Shown here: piece by piece, positions 16,947 through 26,333 of the stretch
Position numbering within the stretch: position 1 is the stretch's first letter
Layout: each line of letters starts with the position of its first letter
Source: Bacillota bacterium
GTDB taxonomy: Bacteria; Bacillota; Clostridia; Lachnospirales; Lachnospiraceae
Direction of reading: 5' to 3'
NCBI GenBank assembly: GCA_023390555.1
Contig: JAEWCQ010000042.1
Location: 1 to 64,000, forward strand
Length of the DNA stretch: 64,000 nt
The notes under the pieces: model-generated
The model's input: the letters and a program-made list of their open reading frames with translations, nothing else
Told to the model about the DNA's origin: nothing
The model's database searches: none
Translations under genes and position numbers: made by a program

Positions 16947-18632
16947 CTATACTCCTCCTTTTTCTTTGTAATGTCTTTTATAATCATACATATGATGATC
17001 TGCCTGCTCATAGACTTTCCAGGCGCTCATATGCGGTTTCTCATAATTGTCCGCATATCCATAGGATACCGAAATGCTATATGGTCTGTTTCCGCTGGCA
17101 TTCGCGCTTTCAACACACGCGCCCATTTCAGACATATATTCTTCCACTACATCCCGCGGACAGTAGTCCAGGATCACAATGAACTCATCGCCGCCCATTC
17201 TTCCCACAAATCCTCTTTCGGCGAATGTATTCTCTAATATACTTGCAAAACGCATCAGCAGCTCATCTCCAACTGCATGACCGTAGATGTCATTGATCTC
17301 CTTAAAACAATTCAGATCCATATTGATAATCGTAAGCGGCGTGGCTGTCTGATCATACTGCCGGAACACTTCTTCACAGCTCGCGCGGTTTTTGATATTC
17401 GTCAGAGCATCGGTATACGCCATCTGAATCAGTGTCTTTCGCTCCATGTTCTCCGCCACACGCTCCATTAGCATAAATACAAAACTCAGTATCATGGCTA
17501 TGACAAAAGCCAGCAGTCCGACCTGCATCAGCGTTACCGAAAGATCCAGCTTCGTCCATCCATATTGATCAATTGTGTAGCGTAGAATGTCCGCCGCCAC
17601 AAAACAGATAAACACCAGAATTCCGGCGGCAAAAATACGAACAGCCGTTTTCTTCGTCTGATTTGCCCATTTTAACGCTATGACAACAATGGAAATACCG
17701 CAAACAAGAGCCATGATATGATACAGGATCAGGGTTCTTGAGAAATGCGCAATATTCGTGAAATTCAAAAAAAGCAGAACCGCATCGCAACCTGCAAATG
17801 CAATGCCGAGCCAGCGGATGGTCTTTCGATACCGCGCACCGACCAGCATATCATATAGGAAGAACAGCATGCAGATTGGTGCAAGATACAGGCTGATATA
17901 CTCTATGTTACAGATCAGATGAAAATCTGTCGTCATCAATTCAATGAGTTGACTGTAACAAACCAGCCATTGTGCCACCAGTATCGCAAAGCCGGCGATC
18001 CAAAACAGCACATGAAGCCGCCTTCCCCTGCCATGCATACATGCGGTGATGATTAGCGTAACCCATCCGAAACACAGGAGAAATCCGGAAACCAGTCCCG
18101 TCAGCAGATTGCCGGAAATCATATCGGAATAGATACTGCCCGTCTCCTGCAGATATACCTCTGACAGTCGTGAAAAAGCGCCATTTTCCTGTACATTCTG
18201 AACAATCTGTATTTGCTTTCCCTCATATTGGTACGGCAATTCTATCCAGATATCACCGCTTCCCACCATCTGATTTTTTTGTGCATATTCTTCTCCATAT
18301 GCATATATCTCCTCGCCGTCCATATAGACATGTACGGTCGAATGTTTTGCATGAAACCGCAAAGATACCTGCTTGAAATCTGTCTTCGGCAGAATCGTCG
18401 TAAGCGTTATGCGGTCGCCTTTCTCTGTCAGTGGAAAAGTAAGGGACGATAAATACTTCGTATCGTAGGTCTGGCTGTTGATCTGGACAGTCCAATCATT
18501 CCGGATTGGGATCTGACACTCCTTTTTCGTTCCAAAAAGCGGATAAAGGATTGCAGTTATCCCCGTAACGACCAGAACCAGACATACAACTTTTATCGTG
18601 GCCCTTATCACGATTTTTCTGACACTCTCCAT
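16947..18632 (-). CDS. 7TM-DISM-like sensor diguanylate cyclase (GGDEF)
   Basis: Membrane protein of 561 residues predicted to make cyclic di-GMP. One N-terminal helix (residues 8-35), an extracellular domain of about 150 residues, then seven hydrophobic helices and a C-terminal GGDEF domain with an intact GRMGGDEF loop and the NDIYGHAVGDELL motif. Positions for the inhibitory RxxD site upstream of GGDEF are not RxxD (Ala and Gly there), so product inhibition is unlikely. I start at MESVRK (18632), with GGGCGGGG ahead. The extracellular input is unknown; the 7TMR-DISM type often senses carbohydrates. Confidence 0.85.
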   Translation of the reverse strand: MESVRKIVIRATIKVVCLVLVVTGITAILYPLFGTKKECQIPIRNDWTVQINSQTYDTKYLSSLTFPLTEKGDRITLTTILPKTDFKQVSLRFHAKHSTVHVYMDGEEIYAYGEEYAQKNQMVGSGDIWIELPYQYEGKQIQIVQNVQENGAFSRLSEVYLQETGSIYSDMISGNLLTGLVSGFLLCFGWVTLIITACMHGRGRRLHVLFWIAGFAILVAQWLVCYSQLIELMTTDFHLICNIEYISLYLAPICMLFFLYDMLVGARYRKTIRWLGIAFAGCDAVLLFLNFTNIAHFSRTLILYHIMALVCGISIVVIALKWANQTKKTAVRIFAAGILVFICFVAADILRYTIDQYGWTKLDLSVTLMQVGLLAFVIAMILSFVFMLMERVAENMERKTLIQMAYTDALTNIKNRASCEEVFRQYDQTATPLTIINMDLNCFKEINDIYGHAVGDELLMRFASILENTFAERGFVGRMGGDEFIVILDYCPRDVVEEYMSEMGACVESANASGNRPYSISVSYGYADNYEKPHMSAWKVYEQADHHMYDYKRHYKEKGGV

Positions 18633-18734
18633 GGCATAACCCCGCCCATTCATGCAAGCATGAAAGCATTACTTTCTTCTATGTTCTGATGTATCTATAT
18701 TATAACAGAATATTGCTATAATAAAAACAGGTAT

Positions 18735-19208
18735 TTACTCTTTTTTCCCCGTATTCCTTGCGACATTTTCATGCACAATTTTCAACAGATGCTTTAACTG
18801 TGCGACCTCCTCTGGCGTCATTCCCTGCACCAGCATTCTTTCCATATCTTCAATGTGAACGATAACGCTCTGCTGAATATTCGTTGCCTTCTGCGTCAGA
18901 AATATCTTTTTCAGCCTGCCATCATGATCCACCGGTTTGCGGACAATCAGTTCCCGTTTTTCCATAAGCTTTAACATGTTTGTTGCAGTCGCTCTTGAGA
19001 TATCAAATCTCTCCTCAATGTCCTTCTGATAAATATCTTTCTCCTGCCTGTGATAAAGAAAACCAATCACCCATGCCTGCATCGGAGTCAGATTTTTATT
19101 CTGCTTTTTCATATGCCGATCCGCATGCATACCGATCAGATTGTGGATGGTTCGGATTTCATATCCGACTCTGATTTCATTTTCTTCTTTCCAATCTTTT
19201 TCTTCCAT
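18735..19208 (-). CDS. MarR family transcriptional regulator
   Basis: DNA-binding repressor of 157 residues with a winged helix: LTPMQAWVIGFLY, then the recognition region FDISRATATNMLKLMEKREL and the wing DHDGRLKKIFLT. It is divergent from the two ABC exporter genes at 19356-23017. The shared promoter region contains a clean inverted repeat, the likely operator. The start at 19208 has AGGAGAGCC ahead. Release by an amphipathic drug or bile-type compound is the usual logic for such pairs; the inducer is unknown. Confidence 0.92.
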   Translation of the reverse strand: MEEKDWKEENEIRVGYEIRTIHNLIGMHADRHMKKQNKNLTPMQAWVIGFLYHRQEKDIYQKDIEERFDISRATATNMLKLMEKRELIVRKPVDHDGRLKKIFLTQKATNIQQSVIVHIEDMERMLVQGMTPEEVAQLKHLLKIVHENVARNTGKKE

Positions 19209-19285
19209 ATGGGCTCTCCTGATTTCTCCATACTTTGTATCATGGCTATTATTGTCATATTTTTTTCACTCTGTCAAGATTTCTG

Positions 19286-19330
19286 TTGACAATAAAAATA
19301 AATCATATTATATTTGTTAGTACGCTAACA
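19286..19330 (+). promoter_or_regulatory. Promoter and MarR-type operator of the ABC exporter operon
   Basis: TTGACA (19286-19291), 17-base spacer, TATATT (19309-19314). The next base starts a perfect inverted repeat TGTTAG-TACG-CTAACA (19315-19330) covering the transcription start, ideal for repression by the divergent MarR protein. Confidence 0.78.
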
Positions 19331-19355
19331 TATTTTGCAAAAGGAAGTGATATCT

Positions 19356-21107
19356 ATGCTAAAAACACTGGGTGCGCAAATCAAAGAATTCAAGCGCGAT
19401 TCCCTTCTAACTCCGTTATTTATGATCTTGGAAGTTCTGATGGAGACTATTATTCCCCTATTGATGGCTTCAATCATAGATGATGGTGTGGAGACCGGCG
19501 ACATCCATCATATTTATTTCATCGGTGCCTGGATGGTAGTAGCTGCATCTTTTTCCCTCTTTTCCGGCATCATGGGTGGAAAATATGGTGCAAGAGCATC
19601 TGCCGGTTTTGCCCGTAACTTAAGGAAAGCCATGTTTCAAAATATTCAGGCATTCTCCTTCTCCAACATTGATAAGTACAGTACCGCAGGTCTTGTTACC
19701 CGTATGACCACGGATGTCACCAATCTGCAGAACTCCTATCAGATGATTCTTCGTATGTGTACCAGGGCCCCGGCCAGTCTGATCTGTGCCATGATTATGG
19801 CATTTGTCATCAGTCCGCGCCTTGCGAGCATCTATCTGATCGCCGTTCTCGTTCTTGGAGCCGTACTTGTGCTCATTATATCGCGTGCCATGAAATACTT
19901 TACGCAGGTCTTTCGCAAATACGATGATCTCAACAGCAGTGTGCAGGAAAATGTTTCCGGCATCCGGGTTGTGAAAGCTTACGTACGTGAAGATTATGAG
20001 ACAGGCCGCTTTCGTCATGCGAGCGACAACATCTATCGTATGTTTGTCAAAGCCGAAAGCATTGTTGCACTGAATGCCCCGTTTATGCAGATTACCGTAT
20101 ATGCCTGCATTCTTGGAATCAGCTGGTTTGGTGCAAAGATGGTCGTCGGCTCTGCACTTACGACCGGACAGCTGATGAGCCTCTTATCCTATTGTATGAA
20201 TATCCTGATGAGTCTTATGATGCTTTCCATGATCTTTGTTATGATATCCATGAGTATTGCAAGTGCAGAACGTATTACCGAGGTCTTAAATGAAAAGAGT
20301 GATCTTGCCAATCCGGAAAATCCGGATTATGAAATCCCGGACGGAAGCATCATATTTGATCATGTATTTTTCAGCTATCATAAGGATAACGATTCTCCGG
20401 TTCTTTCGGATATCGACCTTGCGATTCAATCAGGAGAGACAATTGGTATCCTTGGCGGTACGGGAAGTTCCAAATCGAGCCTTGTAAACCTGATCAGCCG
20501 TCTCTATGACGTAACGGACGGTTCGATCCGTGTCGGCGGAAAGGACATTCGTTCCTACGACCTGCAGACGCTCCGGAATCAGGTCGCAGTCGTTTTACAG
20601 AATAATATCCTCTTTTCCGGCACGATATTCGATAATCTGCGCTGGGGAAATAAGGATGCCACAGAAGAAGAATGTATCCGTGCCTGCGAGCAGGCCTGTG
20701 CGGATGAATTTATCCGGACATTCCCGGAGCAGTACAATACCCATATTGAGCAGGGCGGTACCAATGTTTCCGGCGGACAGAAGCAGCGTCTTTGCATTGC
20801 CCGTGCGCTTTTAAAAAAGCCTAAGATTCTGATACTGGATGATTCTACCAGTGCCGTAGATACAGCAACCGATGCAAAAATCCGGACTGCACTTGGCACA
20901 GAGATTCCGAACACGACAAAGCTTATCATTGCGCAGCGTATTTCAAGCATTCAGAATGCAGATAAAATCCTTGTCCTTGATGACGGAAAGGTAAACGGAT
21001 TCGGATCCCACGAAGAGCTTCTTACTTCCAATGAGATTTACCGCGATATCTATGAGTCCCAGACAAACGGCGGCGGTGACTTTGATGAGAATGGAGGTGA
21101 CAAGTAA
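19356..21107 (+). CDS. Heterodimeric ABC multidrug-type exporter, subunit with degenerate catalytic site
   Basis: Half-transporter of 583 residues: six-helix membrane domain (about 1-310) and an ATPase domain. Walker A is GGTGSSKSS and the signature is VSGGQKQR. Walker B reads LILDDSTSAVD, with Asp where the catalytic Glu normally sits. This is the pattern of the non-hydrolysing site in heterodimeric exporters of the BmrCD/LmrCD/TM287-288 kind. The start is at 19356 (AAGGAAG ahead); a TTG upstream is less likely. Its stop TAA overlaps the partner's ATG. Confidence 0.93.
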   Translation: MLKTLGAQIKEFKRDSLLTPLFMILEVLMETIIPLLMASIIDDGVETGDIHHIYFIGAWMVVAASFSLFSGIMGGKYGARASAGFARNLRKAMFQNIQAFSFSNIDKYSTAGLVTRMTTDVTNLQNSYQMILRMCTRAPASLICAMIMAFVISPRLASIYLIAVLVLGAVLVLIISRAMKYFTQVFRKYDDLNSSVQENVSGIRVVKAYVREDYETGRFRHASDNIYRMFVKAESIVALNAPFMQITVYACILGISWFGAKMVVGSALTTGQLMSLLSYCMNILMSLMMLSMIFVMISMSIASAERITEVLNEKSDLANPENPDYEIPDGSIIFDHVFFSYHKDNDSPVLSDIDLAIQSGETIGILGGTGSSKSSLVNLISRLYDVTDGSIRVGGKDIRSYDLQTLRNQVAVVLQNNILFSGTIFDNLRWGNKDATEEECIRACEQACADEFIRTFPEQYNTHIEQGGTNVSGGQKQRLCIARALLKKPKILILDDSTSAVDTATDAKIRTALGTEIPNTTKLIIAQRISSIQNADKILVLDDGKVNGFGSHEELLTSNEIYRDIYESQTNGGGDFDENGGDK

Positions 21108-23017
21108 TGCCAGGACCAAGGAACAGTACCAAAAATACCCAAGGCCAAAAGCCCAAAGTAGCCAATCCGGGACGCCTGTTTCAGCGTCTGATGGCCTATA
21201 TTATAAAACGATACCTGATACATTGTATTTTTGTTGTAATATTTATTTTTATCAGCGTACTTTCGAGCGTTCAGGGAACCATGTTTTTACAGACTCTGAT
21301 TGACGATTATATTCTTCCGCTGCTCGGTTCCAAGAATCCGGATTTTTCCGGGCTTGCCTCTGCCATTCAGCGTGTTGCCTTCTTTTATGCCTGCGGTGCA
21401 CTGGCAACCTATCTTTACAACCGGATTATGGTAAACGTGACACAGGGAACATTACGCGCACTGCGTGTAGATATGTACACACACATGGAAAAGCTTCCAA
21501 TCCGATTTTTTGATACGCACGCGCACGGTGACGTTATGTCTACCTATACGAATGACATCGACACCCTCCGCCAGATGATCAGTCAGAGTATTCCTCAGCT
21601 GCTCAACAGCGTAATTACGATTGTAAGTGTATTTGTCAGCATGCTGATCCTCAATATTCCGCTTACTTTTCTGACACTTTTCATGGTTGCCATCATGCTC
21701 TACACGACCAAACATCTTGCCGGAAAAAGCGCTTCCTACTTCATCGCTCAACAGCGTGATATCGGTACGGTAAACGGTTACATTGAAGAGATGATGAACG
21801 GTCAGAAGGTAATCAAGGTCTTCTGCCACGAAGAAGAAAGCATCGATCAGTTTAATCATTTAAATGATCAGCTGTTTGACAGCGCTTACAACGCAAATAA
21901 ATTTGCCAACATTCTGATGCCGTTTATTGCCCAGATTGGAAATATCAGCTATGTGCTCTGCGCCATTGTCGGCGGTATTCTTGCACTTGGCAGTGTCGGC
22001 GGTTTTACCCTTGGCGGTCTTGCCGGTTTCCTGACATTTAACAAAAGCTTCAATATGCCGATTAATCAGGTCAGCCAGCAGTTAAACAGTATTGTCATGG
22101 CCCTGGCAGGCTCTGATCGAATTTTCCGGCTGCTTGACGAGAAAGTGGAAACAGATGACGGCTATGTAACTCTGGTAAATGCCAAATCGGAAAACGGAAC
22201 GATTACAGAAACAAAAGAGCACACCGGTCTATGGGCCTGGAAACACATCCATCAGGCAGACGGTTCTGTAGAATATAAGGAATTGACCGGTGATGTGGTA
22301 TTTGACGATGTTGATTTCGGCTACACCGAGGAAAAGACCGTGCTTCACAATGTGGATCTCTACGCCACACCGGGACAGAAAATCGCTTTTGTCGGTTCAA
22401 CCGGTGCCGGAAAGACTACCATTACGAATCTGATTAACCGCTTTTATGATATTTCCGACGGAAAGATCCGTTATGACGGGATTAATATTAATAAGATCAA
22501 AAAGTCAGATCTGCGGCATTCCCTTGGAATCGTTCTTCAGGATACGCATCTGTTTACCAATACCGTCATGGAAAATATCCGCTACGGAAGACTCGACGCC
22601 ACCGATGAAGAAGTATACGCCGCAGCACGTCTTGCCAACGCAGACTCTTTCATCCGCCATCTGCCGGAAGGTTATCAGACAGTTCTGACCGGTGATGGTG
22701 CAAGTTTAAGTCAGGGACAACGGCAGCTTCTCGCGATTGCAAGAGCGGCCATTGCAGACCCGCCGGTATTAATTCTCGATGAAGCGACCAGTTCCATCGA
22801 TACAAGAACGGAGCGGATTGTACAGGATGGTATGGATAAGCTGATGAAGGGGCGTACCACTTTTGTTATCGCACACCGCCTCTCCACGGTAAGGAACAGC
22901 GACTGTATTATCGTTCTTGAACAGGGACGCGTCATTGAACGCGGAAATCACGAACAGCTGATTTCCCAAAAAGGAAAATACTACCAGCTTTACACCGGAA
23001 ATTTTGCAGAGGGCTGA
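21107..23017 (+). CDS. Heterodimeric ABC multidrug-type exporter, catalytic subunit
   Basis: Half-transporter of 636 residues, partner of the preceding gene, with TAATG stop/start overlap. The membrane domain is followed by an ATPase domain with GSTGAGKTT, the altered signature LSQGQRQ and the canonical LILDEATSSID with catalytic Glu. A charged loop of about 40 residues (around 345-385) separates the domains. Together the pair forms one canonical and one degenerate ATP site. It probably exports hydrophobic or amphipathic compounds under MarR control. Confidence 0.93.
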   Translation: MPGPRNSTKNTQGQKPKVANPGRLFQRLMAYIIKRYLIHCIFVVIFIFISVLSSVQGTMFLQTLIDDYILPLLGSKNPDFSGLASAIQRVAFFYACGALATYLYNRIMVNVTQGTLRALRVDMYTHMEKLPIRFFDTHAHGDVMSTYTNDIDTLRQMISQSIPQLLNSVITIVSVFVSMLILNIPLTFLTLFMVAIMLYTTKHLAGKSASYFIAQQRDIGTVNGYIEEMMNGQKVIKVFCHEEESIDQFNHLNDQLFDSAYNANKFANILMPFIAQIGNISYVLCAIVGGILALGSVGGFTLGGLAGFLTFNKSFNMPINQVSQQLNSIVMALAGSDRIFRLLDEKVETDDGYVTLVNAKSENGTITETKEHTGLWAWKHIHQADGSVEYKELTGDVVFDDVDFGYTEEKTVLHNVDLYATPGQKIAFVGSTGAGKTTITNLINRFYDISDGKIRYDGININKIKKSDLRHSLGIVLQDTHLFTNTVMENIRYGRLDATDEEVYAAARLANADSFIRHLPEGYQTVLTGDGASLSQGQRQLLAIARAAIADPPVLILDEATSSIDTRTERIVQDGMDKLMKGRTTFVIAHRLSTVRNSDCIIVLEQGRVIERGNHEQLISQKGKYYQLYTGNFAEG

Positions 23018-23029
23018 TTTCAGGAGGAT

Positions 23030-23078
23030 TCAAAAAAGCTGCGGGACGAAACGTCTGTTTCATCCCGCAGCTTTTCCG
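23030..23078. terminator. Bidirectional intrinsic terminator
   Basis: AAAAGCTGCGGGA pairs with TCCCGCAGCTTTT. It ends the exporter operon on the plus strand and can serve the convergent small membrane gene on the minus strand. Confidence 0.8.
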
Positions 23079-23113
23079 TTATCGCCGGCACTCGGAACAT
23101 AGCTTCCTGGCCA

Positions 23114-23458
23114 TCAGTAATCCTCGTATCCGCTGATCTTACGGTTTAAGATATAACCTCCACACCAGATTGCGCCTCCCGTTGTCAGGGACAGTGCACA
23201 TTTGACCGTGGTAATAAAAACCAATTTCTTCGTAAGCGCTCCCAGCAGAAAGGCGCCGAATGCATCTTTCAGAGGTGCCAGAATCATCAGCCAGCCCCCC
23301 ACATAGATTGCCAGCAGTGTTCCGATCAGGGAACACATTCCGCCTGCCATCAGTCTTGCATACCGCAGACTTGTCTTTTTCTCTCTCATTTCCTTTATAT
23401 TTTCCTGAATATTCTCATGAATATTCTCTTCCAATCTCCCCGGAATGCTTTCTCTCAT
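23114..23458 (-). CDS. Small membrane protein, function unknown
   Basis: Not recognised. 114 residues: a polar N-terminus of about 30 residues with repeated Glu-Asn-Ile units (ENIHENIQENIKE, probably a coiled coil), then two hydrophobic hairpins (about 37-60 and 75-105). The start at 23458 follows GAGGGGAATC. It stands alone between the exporter operon and a kinase-like gene. Confidence 0.6.
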   Translation of the reverse strand: MRESIPGRLEENIHENIQENIKEMREKKTSLRYARLMAGGMCSLIGTLLAIYVGGWLMILAPLKDAFGAFLLGALTKKLVFITTVKCALSLTTGGAIWCGGYILNRKISGYEDY

Positions 23459-23535
23459 AATGATTCCCCTCTTTGTTACTTCATCTGTTTCTTAGCCTTT
23501 TATATCGCCTATTGTAACGTTTTTTCACCAAATCT

Positions 23536-24075
23536 TCAAGAGATTCCTTTGTTTTTTACATAATCCATGAACTCCGGTGTCTTTGACCAGTACTTTATTC
23601 CCCAGTTTTCAAAGTCCCATTCCTTACTATAATCATTGCATTCATAATCAATGTAGTAGATGTCGCCATTCCTCACGACAAAGTTGGTCGGGAAATAATC
23701 GATATTCGTACGAGCCGGATACAGAAGCCCGCACATCGCTTTTATCTGATTGAAAAATGATTCCTCCATGCGATCTCCCAGTACCAGATCAAATATCGTG
23801 TCTCCCTCAATATACTCCTTCAAAATGCGCTCTTTTTCCAGATCGATGTCCAGCAGCGCAGGCATCCGGATTCCAATTGCCTTCAAACGCCGGTAATCGG
23901 TGAGTTCTGCCTCTATCTTATTTCCAAACTGATAATAAGAACAGGGTTCATGGTGAATCTGCTTTAACACATAACGGCTATTCCCATCCTCTGCGAGATA
24001 GGAATAACCTCCTTTCCCCTTTCCCAGCAATTTTTCAATCAAATACTCTTTCCCATTCACATCCATTGTTTCCAT
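23536..24075 (-). CDS. Small protein-kinase-like (lipopolysaccharide/RIO-kinase fold) protein
   Basis: 179 residues resembling the compact kinase-like proteins of Firmicutes (YrzF type). A glycine-rich loop LGKGKGGYSYLA is followed by a lysine strand YVLKQI. The catalytic loop is NIDYFPTNFVV (Asp and Asn in place) and the metal-binding strand is IYYIDYE. The usual activation segment and C-lobe are missing, so it is a minimal kinase or pseudokinase. Start: the ATG at 24075 is ten bases after GGAG; the GTG three codons upstream is too close to it. The substrate is unknown. Confidence 0.65.
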   Translation of the reverse strand: METMDVNGKEYLIEKLLGKGKGGYSYLAEDGNSRYVLKQIHHEPCSYYQFGNKIEAELTDYRRLKAIGIRMPALLDIDLEKERILKEYIEGDTIFDLVLGDRMEESFFNQIKAMCGLLYPARTNIDYFPTNFVVRNGDIYYIDYECNDYSKEWDFENWGIKYWSKTPEFMDYVKNKGIS

Positions 24076-24265
24076 AATATCCACACTCCTTCTCCTGCAG
24101 CTCTACGGCTTTTTTTCATTATACCGAAATGGATACGCACAATCTAACATTACAGCCGCACTTACTGGTATTATTCTATTCTTATGCAGGATTTTGCAGT
24201 TGAAATACACAACAAAACAGGTTAGAGTAGTATTAGTACCACATTATTTGAGAGGAGCAGCTATC

Positions 24266-25180
24266 ATGGCAAAAAATAAAGTTACCTTAAAGGACCTGGC
24301 TGAAATCTGCGGTGTTTCTATAGCAACGGTTTCTTATGTTTTAAATGATGTAAGAAACGAACATATCAGTCATGAAACCCGTGTACGCATTATGGAAACT
24401 GCCAGGAAACTAAATTATATTCCCTGCAAATCACGCGCTTCTACTCATATCCGTACCAATAATATTGGAATCATGCTTCATCTGGATTCGAACGACTCCT
24501 ACAGCAAAAAATGTATCTGTCACGATCTTGCAATGGAGCTTCAGAAATATCTGCTGCTTTCCGGTTACCATGCCACAATTTCAACTCTGACGAAAGAATT
24601 GGGAGAACGGGCCTACCTTCCCAAAGCTTCCATAGATGCGGCATTTATTGTCGATACGGATTCTCGTGCGGTTCATAAGCTCACGCAGAAATACTATGTC
24701 CCGTTGATTTTTCTGAACTGTGAAATCAACGATCCGCTGTTTTACCGCATTTATCCGAATTACTCCGTCATACTTTCGCAGGCCAGACGCATGCTCGGAG
24801 AAGAACCTCAATATCTGGTCATGGATCATATTCAGAATGAGGAACTTACCAATCTGATCTGTAAGAACTTTGATCCGGAATCCGTCTTTTTCAACGATGA
24901 TACGCGAAATCTCCCTGCTTTTCTATCAAAAATGCGGCATAAAAAGGGCGTTATTATCGGTGATATTCTGGGACTCTCCGCCGAACGTTACCTTTCCAAC
25001 GAAGATTTTGTTGTGATTTCCTATTTTAAAGGGAACCGACTGCTGCTTCCCGAAACGAAGACCATCTGCATCAGCAATCATACGATTGCAAACTCTGCCG
25101 TCAATCTTTTGGATCGGTTGTTCGAATCAGAATATAATATCTGCCCGGATAACAAACTGATTCTCAATCCGGATTCCTGA
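24266..25180 (+). CDS. LacI family transcriptional regulator, probable maltodextrin operon control
   Basis: 304 residues with the classic LacI helix-turn-helix at the start (VTLKDLAEICGVSIATVSYVLND) and hinge region. The effector domain is divergent and shorter than usual: the GVIIGDILGL strand can be seen, but typical sugar-contact motifs are weak. The start at 24266 has AGAGGAGCAG ahead; open frame upstream lacks a ribosome site. It is convergent with the starch/maltodextrin operon, which makes that operon its likely target, though the operator was not identified with certainty. Confidence 0.85.
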   Translation: MAKNKVTLKDLAEICGVSIATVSYVLNDVRNEHISHETRVRIMETARKLNYIPCKSRASTHIRTNNIGIMLHLDSNDSYSKKCICHDLAMELQKYLLLSGYHATISTLTKELGERAYLPKASIDAAFIVDTDSRAVHKLTQKYYVPLIFLNCEINDPLFYRIYPNYSVILSQARRMLGEEPQYLVMDHIQNEELTNLICKNFDPESVFFNDDTRNLPAFLSKMRHKKGVIIGDILGLSAERYLSNEDFVVISYFKGNRLLLPETKTICISNHTIANSAVNLLDRLFESEYNICPDNKLILNPDS

Positions 25181-25227
25181 GAAACAGGGAACAACGTGTT
25201 TTATATGAAACAAAGTGTTTTGTATAG

Positions 25228-25278
25228 TACAAAAAACTTCCTGTCGAAAGGCGCTTTCTCCTAACGACAGGAAGTTCT
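25228..25278 (-). terminator. Terminator of the maltodextrin operon (bidirectional)
   Basis: On the minus strand AACTTCCTGTCG pairs with CGACAGGAAGTT followed by TTTTTTG. It also lies after the LacI gene on the plus strand. Confidence 0.85.
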
Positions 25279-25282
25279 TATC

Positions 25283-26332
25283 TTATTTTTTTTTCTTTTT
25301 CAGAACGATAACTGCAGCACCTGCTGCCACCACGGCCACGGCAACAACACCAACGATCACCCATACAACTGTATTCGATGAATCTGTTTCTTCCGATGCG
25401 TCGCTTTCCGTATCTGCCGCCGGTCCCTCCGGATAGCCTGCAAGAGCCTCTGTGCTGACCTCCAGTTCATAGCCACCGCCGATACCGGTCTTATTGGTAG
25501 AAGAACTGTCTCCTGCTACGATCCAGTAAGTATGGCCAGGTTCCAGATCCGATGCATCTCCGGTCTGATTTCCGTCACCGGAATCTCCGTTGTCAAACAA
25601 GATACCAAAACTTTCTCCCGGTTCAAACTCATATACCATCCAGTTTCCTTCGCAGGTTCCGTCATAGGCCTCTAATTTATCTCCCGGCCAGATATCCTGT
25701 GTCAGCTGATCACTGTAGGACATCGTCCATGCCCAGACATAGACCGGATCCCAATCCAGATCATTCCGATAGTAGATCTTTGTTGCCTGACCTGCAGTCT
25801 CCGTGTCAGCAGTCTGTAACACAGCTTCGGTTTCCTGCGGAGCCGCCTCTGTGGATGCCTGTGCATCTTTGCTATATTCCGGATAGCCTGCTGCACTTGC
25901 CTCATCCATACTTGTATAGGTAATTAATTTTGCTGCAGATGACATGCCGCCCGCTTCAAGTTCCGGCTGCGCAACACAGTACAGGTCATCTGTTGATGTC
26001 ACCGTTACATTTACGGTCTGATTATAATCGCCCCACTCGCCATTATACATTACAAATTCAAAAGAACTGCCCAGATCCGGGCTGAAGGTGAACTGATACC
26101 AGTTCTCGGTATCTGTCTTTTCCATCGGTGTCAGCTCCGGTGCATTGGAACCGTCTGACCAGGAATAGATGTAAACATTATCCCACTGCAGGGTATTGTA
26201 TAAATACACCGTCACCCCTGTTTCGTCTGCTTTTGCCACGTTGTGTACTCCTAATATTCCGACAACGGTCAGCGCCAGAATACACAGAATACTTCCTGTG
26301 AGCTTACCTAGTTTTCCCATAGCTTTTTTCAT
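25283..26332 (-). CDS. Cell-anchored starch-binding protein with two CBM26-like modules
   Basis: Secreted 349-residue protein. The signal peptide covers residues 1-35 (ends near AKADE). Two similar carbohydrate-binding modules follow, marked by VYLYNTLQWDNVYIYSW (about 40-125) and IYYRNDLDWDPVYVWAW (about 185-300). Their tryptophan/tyrosine platforms match CBM26 starch-binding modules. A C-terminal helix VVWVIVGVVAVAVV followed by KKKKK anchors it in the membrane. No catalytic domain is present, so it should hold malto-oligosaccharides or starch at the cell surface for the ABC importer. Its ribosome site, GGAGGATTTTAAG, overlaps the stop of the GH13 gene. Confidence 0.8.
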   Translation of the reverse strand: MKKAMGKLGKLTGSILCILALTVVGILGVHNVAKADETGVTVYLYNTLQWDNVYIYSWSDGSNAPELTPMEKTDTENWYQFTFSPDLGSSFEFVMYNGEWGDYNQTVNVTVTSTDDLYCVAQPELEAGGMSSAAKLITYTSMDEASAAGYPEYSKDAQASTEAAPQETEAVLQTADTETAGQATKIYYRNDLDWDPVYVWAWTMSYSDQLTQDIWPGDKLEAYDGTCEGNWMVYEFEPGESFGILFDNGDSGDGNQTGDASDLEPGHTYWIVAGDSSSTNKTGIGGGYELEVSTEALAGYPEGPAADTESDASEETDSSNTVVWVIVGVVAVAVVAAGAAVIVLKKKKK

Positions 26333-26333
26333 C

